Of a stretch of 64,000 bases of DNA, positions 10,576-19,789 are shown piece by piece; position 1 is the stretch's first letter, and the number at the start of each line of letters is the position of its first letter. The notes beneath the pieces are model-generated. The model worked only from the letters and a program-made list of their open reading frames with translations, was not told the origin of the DNA and ran no database searches. The position numbers were made by a program, and so were the translations under genes. The DNA is from Kangiella spongicola (GTDB lineage: Bacteria; Pseudomonadota; Gammaproteobacteria; Enterobacterales; Kangiellaceae): NCBI RefSeq assembly GCF_003194565.2, contig NZ_QICH01000002.1, positions 248,001 through 312,000 on the forward strand, in the 5' to 3' direction.

Positions 10576-11007
10576 TTAGCGAGTGCGAGGGCAAATTTCG
10601 TCTGAAGAGAAGAAATAGCTAATCTCACGCTCAGCTGACTCAGGGCTATCTGAACCGTGTGCAGCGTTCTCGTCTACTGATACCGCGTAGTCTGCACGGA
10701 TAGTACCGCGTAGCGCTTCTGCTGGGTTTGTTGCACCCATGATTTCACGGTTTGCTTTGATTGCGTTTTCGCCTTCAAGAACCTGAACCATTACTGGACC
10801 AGAAGTCATGAAATCAACTAGTGCGCCAAAGAAAGGACGTTCTTTGTGCTCAGCGTAGAAACCTTCAGCTTTTTCGCGAGAAAGGTGGATCATTTTAGAA
10901 GCAACGATGCGAAGACCTGCGCGCTCGAAACGTGAGTAGATTTCACCAATAACGTTTTTCGCTACTGCGTCTGGTTTTACGATAGAAAAAGTACGTTCAA
11001 CAGCCAT
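10576..11007 (-). CDS. ndk: Nucleoside diphosphate kinase
   Basis: Transfers the gamma phosphate from ATP to NDPs through a phosphohistidine. N-terminal [12 protein letters not shown] and the active-site segment [16 protein letters not shown] are textbook; the histidine is the phosphorylated residue. The start is set at the ATG at 11007 because GGAG lies 6-7 nt upstream. An in-frame TTG at 11019 overlaps that Shine-Dalgarno and is rejected. 143 aa equals the E. coli length. Appears monocistronic. Confidence 0.97.
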   Translation of the reverse strand: MAVERTFSIVKPDAVAKNVIGEIYSRFERAGLRIVASKMIHLSREKAEGFYAEHKERPFFGALVDFMTSGPVMVQVLEGENAIKANREIMGATNPAEALRGTIRADYAVSVDENAAHGSDSPESAEREISYFFSSDEICPRTR

Positions 11008-11148
11008 TTTAGACTCCAATAATTGTTAATAAGCAATAAATTAGTATTTTGCCAAGACTACCTTCTCGGCACAGTCTGTAAAGACAAACTGGGAATTTGT
11101 GCGGCTAAACGCTGGCTGTTTACTCAGAGCCAAAATACGCTAGCGCAA

Positions 11149-11175
11149 AAAAGGGGTTAATTGATAACCCCTTTA
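11149..11175 (-). terminator. Rho-independent terminator after the BsuPI-domain gene
   Basis: Stem AAAGGGGTTA / TAACCCCTTT with a 5-nt loop, followed on the minus strand by TTTTTTGCG. It lies about 60 nt beyond the stop of the gene at 11233-12213 and ahead of the ndk promoter region. Confidence 0.75.
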
Positions 11176-11232
11176 AAATCGCGCGTATTATACAGAATGT
11201 GCATTATTTGGGCAATGCCGAAGACGCTGTTA

Positions 11233-12213
11233 TTAGTAGTGATTCATCATATTATCGATATGAAGCACAGATTCAGCGCTGAGTGGGATATGGCTGAAGC
11301 TACTGGCTTCTGGGGAATAGCTTCCTTTTATCTCGATTTTAAGTTTATAAGTACCAATATCGAGCTTTTGGTCGTCTAAATTGCTCAACTTCAGTTCACC
11401 GCCAAAACGCTCAGCACCACCAGGCTTGATTTCTATAGAATGCAGCGCTTGGGTGAACATTCTATCTTTTGACCATATTGTGACTAATTGATCCTTGTCA
11501 TCATAAAGATAAATTTCAAAAGTTTGACCTGAAGTGAAATCTAAACGAATAGTTTCATCTGAGTGGTTAATTAGAGTGATATTCGCTTCTACGGATTGTT
11601 GCTGATTCAAGATAACCGGCTCTGATGGAAATTGCGCCGACAGCTCAATGCCGCCTTGATTCGGTAATGTCATACTCCCTACTTTTGCGTGTTCCAGTTC
11701 GAACTCCACGCTACCAAGAATCGAATCTTGCGTCCACTTTACCAGCCCTACATTCGGTACAAACCAAGCGCTTTCAAGCCCTTCGTCAAAGCAATAGCCC
11801 GAAAAGTCTAAACGTAATGCATTGCTGAAAGTACCGGCTGCGATTGTTGCCGTCGCAGATTTGTCAGCCAACACGGCTCTATCAGTACAGCCATCAATAC
11901 GGACTGGGTATTCCGTACCTACTGCATCCTTTGCATCAAATAACAGATCAGCCTCTTCAGACTCGTTATACCAATAAACCTTCTGGCCGTCGTTTGACAC
12001 CCACAGCCATTGATTTTCTTTCCCGAAGTAGCTGGAATACTGCTTCCAGTTTGCACCAGAGCTTTCCACAACCGAAACACTAACTGTTCCGCCATGAGTA
12101 TTTTTATAACTGCGGTAATCCACTGGTGAAGTCATGGTGTAGCTTTGCGCAGATGTGATCGTGGTGGAGACTGCGATTGATAATCCAAATACTACTTTGC
12201 TCAATGTGTTCAT
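11233..12213 (-). CDS. Secreted protein with C-terminal BsuPI-type domain
   Basis: Predicted Sec signal peptide at residues 1-23 (cleavage near TSAQS). The middle part is a beta-rich region with a Trp/Tyr motif (QWLWVSNDGQKVYWYN) of unknown role. About residues 215-315 resemble the BsuPI intracellular proteinase inhibitor domain: ANITLINHSDETIRLDF, SGQTFEIYLYDDKDQLV, MFTQALHSIEIKPGG, GTYKLKIEI. BsuPI domains are often attached to secreted or surface proteins, so inhibition of a protease is not implied. It stands alone between two terminator-like hairpins. Confidence 0.7.
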   Translation of the reverse strand: MNTLSKVVFGLSIAVSTTITSAQSYTMTSPVDYRSYKNTHGGTVSVSVVESSGANWKQYSSYFGKENQWLWVSNDGQKVYWYNESEEADLLFDAKDAVGTEYPVRIDGCTDRAVLADKSATATIAAGTFSNALRLDFSGYCFDEGLESAWFVPNVGLVKWTQDSILGSVEFELEHAKVGSMTLPNQGGIELSAQFPSEPVILNQQQSVEANITLINHSDETIRLDFTSGQTFEIYLYDDKDQLVTIWSKDRMFTQALHSIEIKPGGAERFGGELKLSNLDDQKLDIGTYKLKIEIKGSYSPEASSFSHIPLSAESVLHIDNMMNHY

Positions 12214-12336
12214 GTTCTCTCCTAGAAATATACGCCCCAGGTATGTGGGTATTGGTTAAAGACAGGGGTATTATTTCCAGAAAGCGAAAAGCTTCCAGTG
12301 AACTTAATTTGACAGATATGACAGTTGCGTTAAAAC

Positions 12337-12364
12337 AACCCTAAGCAACTGATTATTCAGGGTT
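12337..12364 (-). terminator. Possible terminator after queC
   Basis: Stem AACCCT / AGGGTT with a 16-nt loop, followed on the minus strand by GTTTTAAC, about 75 nt past the queC stop. The stem is short, so the call is tentative. Confidence 0.4.
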
Positions 12365-12437
12365 TTTATACCTTTCTCGTTGCCTCGAGCAAAGGTGACA
12401 TTTTTATGTCGCTGTAGATTTTATTGCTGGGAGAGAG

Positions 12438-13121
12438 TTATTGATAAATCGTAGGATCGGTAAAGCCCTGCTCTTCAAAACCTTTGCGTCTTAAAATACA
12501 AGAATCACACTCACCACAAGCTCTGCCATCGTCGTCTGACATATAGCAGGAGACAGTTTGCTGGTAATCCACGCCAAGAGCCACGCCAGACGCTATAATC
12601 TGCGCCTTTGTCATGTCGCTCAAAGGAGCTTCAATATGCACTTTACGGCCTTCTACACCGGCTTTAGTGGCTAAATTGGCCATGTCCTCAAAAGCTTGAA
12701 TAAACTCTGGGCGACAGTCAGGGTAACCAGAGTAATCGACAGAATTAACCCCAACAAAGATATGCTGTGCTTCTAAAACTTCAGCCCAGCCAAGTGCAAT
12801 TGATAAAAATACGGTATTTCGCGCGGGAACATAGGTTACTGGAATATCCGCTTCTTCTGCGATAGCGTCACCAACTGGAACATCGATATCGTGATCCGTA
12901 AGCGCAGAACCACCAATTTCAGTCATATCAAGTTTCACTTCAATGTGCTTTTTTGCGCCAAACTGAGTCGATACAGCCTTTGCCGCTTTAAGTTCAGCTA
13001 CGGTACGCTGACCATAGTTGAAACTCATGGTGTAGCATTCGTAGCCTTGCTCTTTTGCCATGGCGAGGACTGTGGTCGAGTCGAGTCCGCCGGAAAGTAG
13101 TATTACTGCTCGTTTTGTCAT
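12438..13121 (-). CDS. queC: 7-cyano-7-deazaguanine synthase
   Basis: ATP-dependent enzyme turning 7-carboxy-7-deazaguanine into preQ0 in queuosine biosynthesis. PP-loop SGGLDSTT at residues 10-17; C-terminal zinc site built from [17 protein letters not shown]. The ATG at 13121 gives [12 protein letters not shown], matching E. coli MKRAVV; a GTG at 13130 (adds MNT) has AAGAAG at better spacing and remains possible. Its partner queE lies upstream on the same strand, separated by a repeat-filled 560-nt gap. Confidence 0.95.
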   Translation of the reverse strand: MTKRAVILLSGGLDSTTVLAMAKEQGYECYTMSFNYGQRTVAELKAAKAVSTQFGAKKHIEVKLDMTEIGGSALTDHDIDVPVGDAIAEEADIPVTYVPARNTVFLSIALGWAEVLEAQHIFVGVNSVDYSGYPDCRPEFIQAFEDMANLATKAGVEGRKVHIEAPLSDMTKAQIIASGVALGVDYQQTVSCYMSDDDGRACGECDSCILRRKGFEEQGFTDPTIYQ

Positions 13122-13192
13122 GGTGTTCACTATCGCTTCTTTAAAATACTAATACAGCGCTAATTAATCATTAGTTATGAGTAGATAAACAT

Positions 13193-13387
13193 GTTCATTT
13201 TTTGTCCGAGCAAAAAACGAACCAAAAAAGCTCGCCCCAAAAGTTAGGCGCCCTGCGCTTCCCTCGCAATCAAAAGTTATTTAACGTGCCGTAAAACGAA
13301 ACATCCCTATTTCGTTTTTACTAAATTGGGCTCTCCCTGCCCAATTTACACTATAACTTATGATTCCAAGGCTAACTTTTAAGGGGG
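13193..13387 (-). repeat. Structured GGA-loop element, copy 1
   Basis: Member of a three-copy intergenic family (others at 31194 and 54291). Nested pairing: outer stem 13239-13247 with 13372-13380 (AAAAGTTAG/CTAACTTTT); inner stem 13268-13280 with 13353-13365 (12 of 13 paired); hairpins at 13248-13258 (GCGC/GCGC), 13296-13315 (ACGAAA/TTTCGT) and 13323-13347 (AAATTGGGC/GCCCAATTT); flanking hairpin 13207-13234 (CGAGC/GCTCG). Read on the minus strand, loops and junctions carry AGGGAGA, AGGGATG and AGGGA. It lies between queE and queC. The strand given is the GGA orientation; transcription is not shown. Confidence 0.7.
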
Positions 13388-13594
13388 TTACCGTCACCTA
13401 AAAGTTAGTAACGAAGTAAATGTTTCGTGATAACCCGCAAGGTACATTTTTCTGACACTTTCGAAGAAGGCCTTAACCTCAGTTTTTGCTTGGCACTAAA
13501 CAGCGAAAATCGTATAAAGCACTAAAGATAACAAACACCAACCTTTTGTTTAAGGTATTGGAAGCAGGAAAAATGCTCAGCCTGCGAGGCATTC

Positions 13595-13646
13595 AATCGA
13601 TTCAAACACGGAGCTTACTAAAGTAAGTGAGTATTTTGAATCGATT
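13595..13646. repeat. Modular hairpin repeat, copy A
   Basis: Outer arms AATCGATTCAAA / TTTGAATCGATT, inside which CACGGAG is followed by a small hairpin (CTTAC-TAAA-GTAAG, 13614-13627) and TGAGTATT. The inner CACGGAG...TGAGTATT core is nearly identical in the copy at 31614, whose outer arms are completely different. The rest of the 13131-13683 gap holds structured element copy 1 and no plausible ORF. Confidence 0.55.
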
Positions 13647-13683
13647 AGAATAACAAAGCAGAAGAGTATTTTAACAATTCCAA

Positions 13684-14325
13684 TCAGACCCCGGTACGCT
13701 CACCCCAAATAACTTTATGCAGTTGCACCTGCATTCTCACTCTTAATCGATCTTTTAAGATCCACTCGGCTAAGTCTGCATATTCTACCTGTCCATAGCT
13801 TGGTGAAAATAGGACTTCGCATTTTTCGGTTAAGTTGTATTTGTCGATGGTCATTTTGCACCAGTCGTAGTCTTTGCGGCTACAAATGACGAACTTGACT
13901 TGGTCGGTTGGTTTTAAGCGGTCAATGTTTTCATATAGATTACGAGACATTTCACCGGAATCAGGGGTTTTTAAATCCATCACGACCATTACACGTTTGT
14001 CTAAGACCGATATATCATGCGCGCCACCGGTTTCCGTAGAAACCTTGTAACCCTTTTCACAAAGTAAGTGGTAAAACTCATAAGCACGTTTTTGAGCGAG
14101 CGGTTCGCCTCCTGTCATACAAATATGCTGACAGTTATATTGCTCGATTTCCGCTAATATTTCGTCATAGCTCATCCACTCACCGCCACCGAAGGCATAG
14201 TCTGTATCGCAGTAAGTGCAACGCAGAGGACATCCTGTAAGGCGTACAAATACTGTAGGAAGGCCGACCGTTAGGCTTTCGCCTTGTAGTGAGTGGAAAA
14301 TCTCAGTGATTCGTAATTTGCTCAA
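13684..14325 (-). CDS. queE: 7-carboxy-7-deazaguanine synthase
   Basis: Radical-SAM enzyme that ring-contracts 6-carboxytetrahydropterin to CDG in queuosine synthesis. The cluster motif C-x3-C-x2-C is at residues 32-39 (CPLRCTYC), preceded by SLQGESLTVGLPTVFVRLTG. Further family segments: CMTGGEPLAQ, TETGGAHDIS, VMDLKTPDSGE. 213 aa is like E. coli-type QueE (223). It supplies the substrate of QueC, encoded downstream. Confidence 0.94.
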   Translation of the reverse strand: MSKLRITEIFHSLQGESLTVGLPTVFVRLTGCPLRCTYCDTDYAFGGGEWMSYDEILAEIEQYNCQHICMTGGEPLAQKRAYEFYHLLCEKGYKVSTETGGAHDISVLDKRVMVVMDLKTPDSGEMSRNLYENIDRLKPTDQVKFVICSRKDYDWCKMTIDKYNLTEKCEVLFSPSYGQVEYADLAEWILKDRLRVRMQVQLHKVIWGERTGV

Positions 14326-14374
14326 AATGAACCTAAGTAGTAAAAGAAGTGTTTATAAATTGGGCGGATTGTAA

Positions 14375-14405
14375 CAAAAAAGCCGACTAAATAGTCAGCT
14401 TTTTA
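14375..14405 (-). terminator. Terminator of the tol-pal-cpoB cluster
   Basis: Stem AAAAAGC-GACTA / TAGTC-GCTTTTT (one mismatch, two-base centre), A-rich before and T6 after on the minus strand, about 35 nt beyond the cpoB stop and ahead of queE. Confidence 0.75.
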
Positions 14406-14438
14406 TCGATATTAGTGCTTTTGAGCGGCTGGTTGGTT

Positions 14439-15176
14439 TTATAACGAACCTAGCTTCACTTTAGCGAGCTTACCTGCGGTAGAGTTTGGAAAAGCCTTCG
14501 CTAACTCTTGGTAAGTTTTTTTCGCTGCAGCTTTGTCGCCACTAATCTCATAAGTTTGCGCTAGTTTTAATAGTGCCTTGTCCTTGATTGTAGTTTCAGG
14601 GAATTGGCTATAAACCGCTTCAAACTCACTAGCTGCCTGCTTATACTCTTTATCGTTAAAGTGTAGTTGACCCAAAATATAGTGTGCGTTAGAGGCTAAC
14701 GCATGATCTGGATAGTCTTTTACGAAAGCTTTAAAAGAGCTTTTAGCAAAGGCGTATTTTTTTTCACTAAACTGGGTGAATGCTTTGTTATAGGCGATTT
14801 GGGCATCACTCAAGTCTGCGTTACCTTCCGCCTGATTCCCCGTCTCATCAGTGCCAGCTAGTTCCGGACTGATTAAGCCACCCTGATTTGCGTCGCTGAG
14901 ACGTCGATCAAGGTCGGCATACAATTCTTTTTGCTGACGTTGCAGCTTTTGGATCAAATAGGCTTGCTCTTCAGATTGGCCTCGCAAATAGCTAACTTCA
15001 CGTTGAAGCTGCATCACTTGGCGCATCAACTCACCGACTAACTTGTTTTGGTCATTATCTTTGAATTGTTGAACCGCTTCGACTGCTTTACCATCGACCA
15101 CAGGAGCAGCAGTGTTGCCCACAGCAGATGCTGTGAGCAACGATAATGCGATTATCTTAGTAAAACGATAATTCAT
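14439..15176 (-). CDS. cpoB: Cell division coordinator CpoB (YbgF)
   Basis: Periplasmic TolA-binding protein that couples outer-membrane constriction to PBP1B-driven septal synthesis. Signal peptide about residues 1-23 (SAVGNTAAP). A coiled-coil trimerisation region with heptads (LMRQVMQLQREVSYLRGQ) covers about 45-90; a linker precedes TPR units from about 125 to the end (AYNKAFTQFSEKKYAFAK; ALASNAHYILGQLHFNDKEYKQA). Its start codon overlaps the pal stop by one base (TAATG), so translation is coupled. Confidence 0.93.
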   Translation of the reverse strand: MNYRFTKIIALSLLTASAVGNTAAPVVDGKAVEAVQQFKDNDQNKLVGELMRQVMQLQREVSYLRGQSEEQAYLIQKLQRQQKELYADLDRRLSDANQGGLISPELAGTDETGNQAEGNADLSDAQIAYNKAFTQFSEKKYAFAKSSFKAFVKDYPDHALASNAHYILGQLHFNDKEYKQAASEFEAVYSQFPETTIKDKALLKLAQTYEISGDKAAAKKTYQELAKAFPNSTAGKLAKVKLGSL

Positions 15177-15700
15177 TACTGATATTTAATTTCCACGCGA
15201 CGGTTTTCTTGCCATGCTTGCTCAGTGTGACCTGGGTTCGCTGGCGACTCTTCACCAAAGCTAATAACTTCGATTTGGCTCGCAGATACACCGTAAGTAC
15301 GCATTAATTGAGCTACTGACTTCGCACGACGCTCGCCTAACGCTAAGTTGTACTCAGGAGTACCACGCTCGTCCGCATGACCTTCAAGAACAACTTTCTT
15401 ACCTGTTGCTTGAATGTGCTTTGCGTGAACTTCTAACAACTCCATATCACCACTACGGATAGCATCGCTATCGAAGTCGAAATAGATTGTTGTGTTTTCC
15501 AACAATGCCGCGATACGCTGTCTTTCTGCTTCTTCAGCAGCACGTTGACGTGCTAAAGCTTCAGCTTCTGCGTTTGTAGCGTCATCTTGTTGAACCGTTG
15601 TATCAGTAGTTTCTTCTGCTGGCTCTGTAGTGCTACATGCCGCTAACGTTGCCGCCGCGAACAAAGCCATTAGTAATTTTACCGAACGTTTCATTGTCAT
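15176..15700 (-). CDS. pal: Peptidoglycan-associated lipoprotein Pal
   Basis: Outer-membrane lipoprotein that anchors the membrane to peptidoglycan through an OmpA-like domain and binds TolB. Lipobox LAAC gives a lipidated cysteine at about residue 22, followed by a Thr/Glu/Ala-rich linker. The OmpA-like domain starts at TIYFDFDSDAIR and contains the peptidoglycan-binding segment LEGHADERGTPEYNLALG. 174 aa matches E. coli (173). Between tolB and cpoB. Confidence 0.97.
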   Translation of the reverse strand: MTMKRSVKLLMALFAAATLAACSTTEPAEETTDTTVQQDDATNAEAEALARQRAAEEAERQRIAALLENTTIYFDFDSDAIRSGDMELLEVHAKHIQATGKKVVLEGHADERGTPEYNLALGERRAKSVAQLMRTYGVSASQIEVISFGEESPANPGHTEQAWQENRRVEIKYQ

Positions 15701-15732
15701 CCTCCAGGATTGTTATTTAACTATTATTACAT

Positions 15733-17097
15733 TTACAAAATAAAAGGAGACCAAGCCGGAGCCTTAACCTCTCCAACGTTGGCCGGTAGTCTTGCCTTAA
15801 AGCGTCCATCCATTGAAACTGCACTCAAAACTTTTTGACGCCCATCGACAGTAGAGAAAATTATCATGCTACTGTTAGGAGCGACTGACAACGATTCATC
15901 CAAACTGGTTGTCGTCAACACAGTTAGGTTCCCCGTCTCGATGTCTTGTGCAGCCACATGGAAATTACCATTGCTTTGATGAACCATCACAATAGTTTTC
16001 CCGTCCGGTGCGAATTCAGCGCCGGCATTATACCTACCCTCGAAGGTTACCCTTTCTGCATCCCCTCCTGCAAGTGAAACCCTATAAATTTGCGGTTTTC
16101 CTCCTCGATCTGAGGTGAATATCAAACTTTTACCATCTGGATTCCACGAAGGTTCGGTATCAATTGCATAATGTCGCGTTAATCGTTTAAGACTTTTTGT
16201 GGCTAAATCCATAACATAAATTTCTGGATTTCCGTCTTTCGACAGTACCATCGCCATTTTAGTACCGTCTGGTGACCAAGCTGGCGCACTATTAAATCCT
16301 TTAAAACTTGCGATTAACTCACGCTGTCCCGTAGCAATGGTTTGAATAAATATTTCCGAACGACCATTCTCAAAACTAACATAAGCTAGTTTATTCGCAT
16401 CTGGCGACCAAGTTGGTGACATGATTGGCTGTTTTGATGAAAAAATCTTAGTTTGATTAAAACCATCACTATCCGCCACATTCAACTCATAAGGTTTTTC
16501 CGCTAATCGATCGACTTGAACATAAGCAATCTGAGTCGCGAAAGCACCGCGTTCACCAGTTAACGCTTCATAAATTTCATCAGCCGCAATATGCGCAGCC
16601 CAACGGAAATTATCATCATTGACCAGTTTGGTTTTTAGCACCATTAAGTGGAACGACTGATCTACTAATGGGTAGCTACCTGAAGCAATATTCGACTCCA
16701 TCACCGCCTTATCGTTATAAGGGTCAATCAAGTCATAAGACACCATGTACTTACCCGGTGCTGTTTCTTTAACAACACCATAAACCACACCGTCGACGCC
16801 TAATTCTTTCCAAGCATCAATATCCACTTCCGTGATGTCGCTTGGGTTTTGCGGCAAATCAGAAATATCAACTGGCTTGAATTTACCGCTGCGCTCTAAA
16901 TCATCCGCAATGATTTGTGAAAAATTGTGTGGCGGTGAAATCTTTACTTCCGACGCACTTTCAAACTTAAATGGCAAAACGGCCACAGGTCTCGCATCAT
17001 CGCGGCCTTCAGTAATATAAATTTGCACTTCAGCTTGAGCCGAATAAGCCATCAAGCCAATACACAATATCATCAGTTTTTTACAAATATGTTTCAT
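15733..17097 (-). CDS. tolB: Periplasmic Tol-Pal protein TolB
   Basis: Periplasmic beta-propeller of the Tol-Pal system that shuttles between Pal and TolA. Signal peptide about residues 1-22 (MAYSAQAE), N-terminal alpha/beta domain ([11 protein letters not shown]...[15 protein letters not shown]), then repeated WD40-like PD40 units ([60 protein letters not shown]). 454 aa; E. coli 430. Between tolA and pal. Confidence 0.97.
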   Translation of the reverse strand: MKHICKKLMILCIGLMAYSAQAEVQIYITEGRDDARPVAVLPFKFESASEVKISPPHNFSQIIADDLERSGKFKPVDISDLPQNPSDITEVDIDAWKELGVDGVVYGVVKETAPGKYMVSYDLIDPYNDKAVMESNIASGSYPLVDQSFHLMVLKTKLVNDDNFRWAAHIAADEIYEALTGERGAFATQIAYVQVDRLAEKPYELNVADSDGFNQTKIFSSKQPIMSPTWSPDANKLAYVSFENGRSEIFIQTIATGQRELIASFKGFNSAPAWSPDGTKMAMVLSKDGNPEIYVMDLATKSLKRLTRHYAIDTEPSWNPDGKSLIFTSDRGGKPQIYRVSLAGGDAERVTFEGRYNAGAEFAPDGKTIVMVHQSNGNFHVAAQDIETGNLTVLTTTSLDESLSVAPNSSMIIFSTVDGRQKVLSAVSMDGRFKARLPANVGEVKAPAWSPFIL

Positions 17098-17117
17098 AGA
17101 GTCTCTACTCTCTTTGT

Positions 17118-18080
17118 TTAATCTTGTTTTGGTTCAAACGTAATTCCAATAACTCTCAGCTCTTCAATGACATCTGGATCTTCAGGGAATGGCAAAGGTT
17201 CCGATCTGTGGACCGCAGCCAATCCCGTATTACAGGTTGCATCGTCTGTACCATTAACAACCTGCGCATCAAGCACAACCCCACCAGGCCCAGTCCTAAT
17301 TTGGACTTTACACATTCCTGGGTTTTTAGGTTTGTACCAGTTTTGTTGTATCTTTGCGTCAATCATAGCCAAGTATTTATCTCGCTCGGTCATGACCTGC
17401 GCTTTCTTAACGTCGCCTTCCATTGCATCGAAGAACTCGCCTTCTTGAGCCGCTAGCTCTTCTAGAAGTCGCTGCTCTTCTTCCTTACGTTTACGCTCGG
17501 CTTCCTCACGCTTCTTGCGTTCAGCTTCTTCTTTCTTGCGTTTCTCTTCAGCCTTACGTTTTTTCTCGGCTTCTTCTTTCTTACGTTTTTCTTCGGCTTT
17601 ACGTTTTTTCTCGGCCTCTTCTTTCTTGCGCTTCTCTTCGGCCAGACGCTTTTTCTCAGCTTCTTCTTTTTTGCGCTTTTCTTCCTCAAGCTTTTTCTCT
17701 AGCGCAATTTTTTTCTTGCGCTCAAGTTCAGCCTGTTCTTTCGCCTGTTTCTCAGCCTCGGCTTTTTCTTTGGCTTTTTGTTCAGCAATTTTCTTTTGAC
17801 GCTCTATTTCTCGTTGCTTTGCTTTTTCTTGCTCGAGCTTTTTCTGACGCTCTTTTTCGCGCTTTTCTAACTCCGCTTTCGATGGCTCAGACTTAGCCGG
17901 AGGCGGCGTTTGTTTCGGAGCTTGCGCGATGCGCGCTTGAATCGGTGCGTCGACGTACTTATGATCAGGAATATTTGGCTGCCAAATAAACTTCCAAACA
18001 ATTGCACCGATCAGTACTAAATGCAGTACGACCGATAAAATAATAGGTAAAATGTTTTTCTTATTAGACAAAGTTGTCAC
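17118..18080 (-). CDS. tolA: Inner-membrane energy-transducing protein TolA
   Basis: Spans the periplasm from the TolQR motor to TolB/Pal. One membrane segment at residues 11-30 ([20 protein letters not shown]), a long Lys/Glu/Ala helical rod (about 60-215), and the C-terminal globular domain ([46 protein letters not shown]). The rod contains tandem 15-residue repeats (17505-17684) and is richer in Lys/Glu than the alanine-rich E. coli rod. tolR ends directly upstream with no gap. Confidence 0.96.
   Translation of the reverse strand: MTTLSNKKNILPIILSVVLHLVLIGAIVWKFIWQPNIPDHKYVDAPIQARIAQAPKQTPPPAKSEPSKAELEKREKERQKKLEQEKAKQREIERQKKIAEQKAKEKAEAEKQAKEQAELERKKKIALEKKLEEEKRKKEEAEKKRLAEEKRKKEEAEKKRKAEEKRKKEEAEKKRKAEEKRKKEEAERKKREEAERKRKEEEQRLLEELAAQEGEFFDAMEGDVKKAQVMTERDKYLAMIDAKIQQNWYKPKNPGMCKVQIRTGPGGVVLDAQVVNGTDDATCNTGLAAVHRSEPLPFPEDPDVIEELRVIGITFEPKQD
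17505..17684 (-). repeat. 45-bp tandem repeat inside the TolA rod
   Basis: Residues 133-192 of TolA are three near-perfect copies of the 15-residue unit [15 protein letters not shown] plus one degenerate copy. Third-position differences between units (CTTCTTTCTTGCG against CTTCTTTCTTACG) show they are not identical at the DNA level. Rod length could vary between strains by slippage. Confidence 0.85.
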
Positions 18081-18521
18081 CTATTCGGGTTGCTGTGTCA
18101 TAAGACCAACATTTTCTATCCCTGCGACTTTCCTCAATTGGTCCATCAATTCTATCACTTCACCATAAGACACCGACTTATCACCATTGATATAAATAGG
18201 TGAACTCGGCGACTTTTCAAGCTCGCTTACGACCTTTTCCAAAAGCTCCTCACGACTCATCGGCTGAGCTCTACTGTCTGGAGAAGCACCGATATCAAGA
18301 TAGTATTGTTCTTCGCTATCGAAAGAGACAATAAACGGCGTTTCTTCATCCGACGAAATTACCTCAGAGTCCGCCGTCGGTAGGTCAACTTGGATTCCAG
18401 CGGTGATGAGTGGCGCGGTAATCATAAAGATCACCAATAACACCAGCATCACATCAATGTATGGAACCACATTGATTTCAGCGTTAAGTCGACGTCTTTG
18501 TCTGCGTACGAGTTGCGGCAT
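18081..18521 (-). CDS. tolR: Tol-Pal system proton-channel subunit TolR
   Basis: ExbD/TolR family protein forming, with TolQ, the proton-driven motor that energises TolA. Single membrane helix near residues 20-40 (INVVPYIDVMLVLLVIFMITAPL) containing the essential aspartate, then a periplasmic domain (PIYINGDKSVSYGEVIELMDQLR). 146 aa, E. coli 142. Followed without gap by tolA. Confidence 0.96.
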   Translation of the reverse strand: MPQLVRRQRRRLNAEINVVPYIDVMLVLLVIFMITAPLITAGIQVDLPTADSEVISSDEETPFIVSFDSEEQYYLDIGASPDSRAQPMSREELLEKVVSELEKSPSSPIYINGDKSVSYGEVIELMDQLRKVAGIENVGLMTQQPE

Positions 18522-18537
18522 AATTATCGACCTTTAA

Positions 18538-19218
18538 TTAGCTGTGCGCCTTACGGTGCAATATTCCAGAGAACTCTTCTAAAAAGTTTTCATAGCGAAT
18601 TTCAATGCGCTGCAAACGATTAGTAAAACGGTTGTAGGCAATCACCGCAGGAATTGCAGCGAAAAGACCCATCGCAGTCGCGATCAAAGCTTCCGCAATA
18701 CCTGGAGCAACCATGGCTAGCGTCGCCTGCTTGACACTACCTAGCGCGATAAACGAGGTCATAATGCCCCACACCGTACCGAATAAACCGATATAAGGCG
18801 TTACCGAACCCACTGTCGCCAAGAACGATAAGTTCTGCTCTAACTTTTCCACTTCACGACTGTGTGCCACGCGCATGGCACGGTGAGTTCCATCCATCAC
18901 CGCTTCAGGGCTAACGCCACTTTGCTGGCGTAAGCGGATAAATTCTTTATAGCCTGCTAAAAACAGCGACTCAAGCCCCTGCTTTTTCTGCTGGCTCTGC
19001 GACAGCTCGGTTGACAGTTTGCTCAGATCGATGCCTGACCAAAACTTATCTTCAAACTTTTTGCTTTTTTTCGATGCGGTATTAAGAACCGAGGAACGTT
19101 GGAAGATCAACGCCCAAGACATTACAGAAACAATCAAAAGTAACAGCATAATAAGCTGTACAGGGATACTGGCGTCTAAAATTAAACCAGCAATGGACAT
19201 GTCATTAGCACCATTCAC
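18538..19218 (-). CDS. tolQ: Tol-Pal system proton-channel subunit TolQ
   Basis: MotA/TolQ/ExbB family membrane protein. Three membrane helices, including the paired C-terminal helices (FLATVGSVTPYIGLFGTVWGIM; VAPGIAEALIATAMGLFAAIPAVIAYN). FEDKFWSGIDLS is shared with E. coli TolQ. The start is uncertain: a GTG at 19218 has AGAGGAG about 8 nt upstream and is preferred, while the ATG at 19200 (MSIAGLILDASIP) fits the family better in length. Overlaps the 3' end of ybgC, the conserved arrangement. Confidence 0.94.
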   Translation of the reverse strand: MNGANDMSIAGLILDASIPVQLIMLLLLIVSVMSWALIFQRSSVLNTASKKSKKFEDKFWSGIDLSKLSTELSQSQQKKQGLESLFLAGYKEFIRLRQQSGVSPEAVMDGTHRAMRVAHSREVEKLEQNLSFLATVGSVTPYIGLFGTVWGIMTSFIALGSVKQATLAMVAPGIAEALIATAMGLFAAIPAVIAYNRFTNRLQRIEIRYENFLEEFSGILHRKAHS

Positions 19219-19687
19219 GTGCAATCTCCTCTTGTAAATAATTCGGCATAGGAGCAGGCGTCATGGTGTCCATATCTACGCAAGCCACTCGTATTGTTGC
19301 CTTATTCACTATTTGTTGTTTATTGTCATCGGATTCACCATCGCTACCTTCACTCTTCTGAGTTTCGTCAACGAGATGAATCTCTTGTTCAAAAATTACG
19401 CTCGCTTTTCTAACCGAGCTAATGCGCGTTTTAACCACCAATTGGTCATTAAAACGGGCTGGGCGAATATACTTTGCATCGACATGAGCTACCGCAAACG
19501 CCAACCCCTTGTCGATCAATACATCCTGCTCCCAACCCAATGAACGCAACCATTCCGTACGGCCACGCTCATAAAACTTCAAGTAATTCGCGTAGTAAAC
19601 CACGCCGGCCACATCAGTATCTTCGTAATAGACCCTGACTGGCCAATTAAATTCACGCTTATTTGTAACCGGCTTTCTGTCTACCAT
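19205..19687 (-). CDS. ybgC: Acyl-CoA thioesterase YbgC
   Basis: Hotdog-fold thioesterase at the head of the tol-pal operon, hydrolysing acyl-CoAs. The active-site segment is PVRVYYEDTDVAGVVYYANYLKFYERGRTEWL with the catalytic aspartate in EDTD. 160 aa is longer than E. coli YbgC (134) because of an acidic insertion near residues 118-130 (DETQKSEGSDGESDDNKQQ). Overlaps tolQ at its 3' end. Confidence 0.94.
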   Translation of the reverse strand: MVDRKPVTNKREFNWPVRVYYEDTDVAGVVYYANYLKFYERGRTEWLRSLGWEQDVLIDKGLAFAVAHVDAKYIRPARFNDQLVVKTRISSVRKASVIFEQEIHLVDETQKSEGSDGESDDNKQQIVNKATIRVACVDMDTMTPAPMPNYLQEEIAREWC

Positions 19688-19708
19688 TAAATTACCTCGT
19701 TGCGAGGG

Positions 19709-19789
19709 AAAATTACGTTAATCGAGGCGCTGCGAGCGTGGTTTAGTCAACCTAAACGAGCGAGCTGCAACAAAGAGTAACGTAATTTT
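19709..19789. repeat. Modular hairpin repeat, copy D
   Basis: Outer arms AAAATTACGTTA / TAACGTAATTTT (12 bp perfect) enclose TCGAGGCGCTGCGAGCG, a strong inner hairpin (GTTTAG-TCAAC-CTAAAC, 19741-19757) and GAGCGAGCTGCAACAAAGAG. Lies upstream of ybgC and downstream of ruvB. Confidence 0.55.

Noticed and set aside
10528-10578. Short [19 protein letters not shown] downstream of ndk
   Set aside because: 16 codons, no convincing ribosome-binding site, and half of it lies in the arm of a hairpin repeat.
13207-13234. Flanking hairpin of the structured element as a simple Rho-independent terminator
   Set aside because: The T-rich part is in the loop, not after the stem, and the loop sequence is conserved while the stem covaries.
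13122-13240. preQ1 riboswitch upstream of queC
   Set aside because: No preQ1-type hairpin plus A-rich tail could be seen; the sequence is AT-rich and then enters the structured repeat.
17423-17896. 157-aa ORF antisense to tolA (and other long frames across the TolA rod)
   Set aside because: These are shadows of the Lys/Glu repeat region; low-complexity composition keeps the other frames open. tolA itself is certain.
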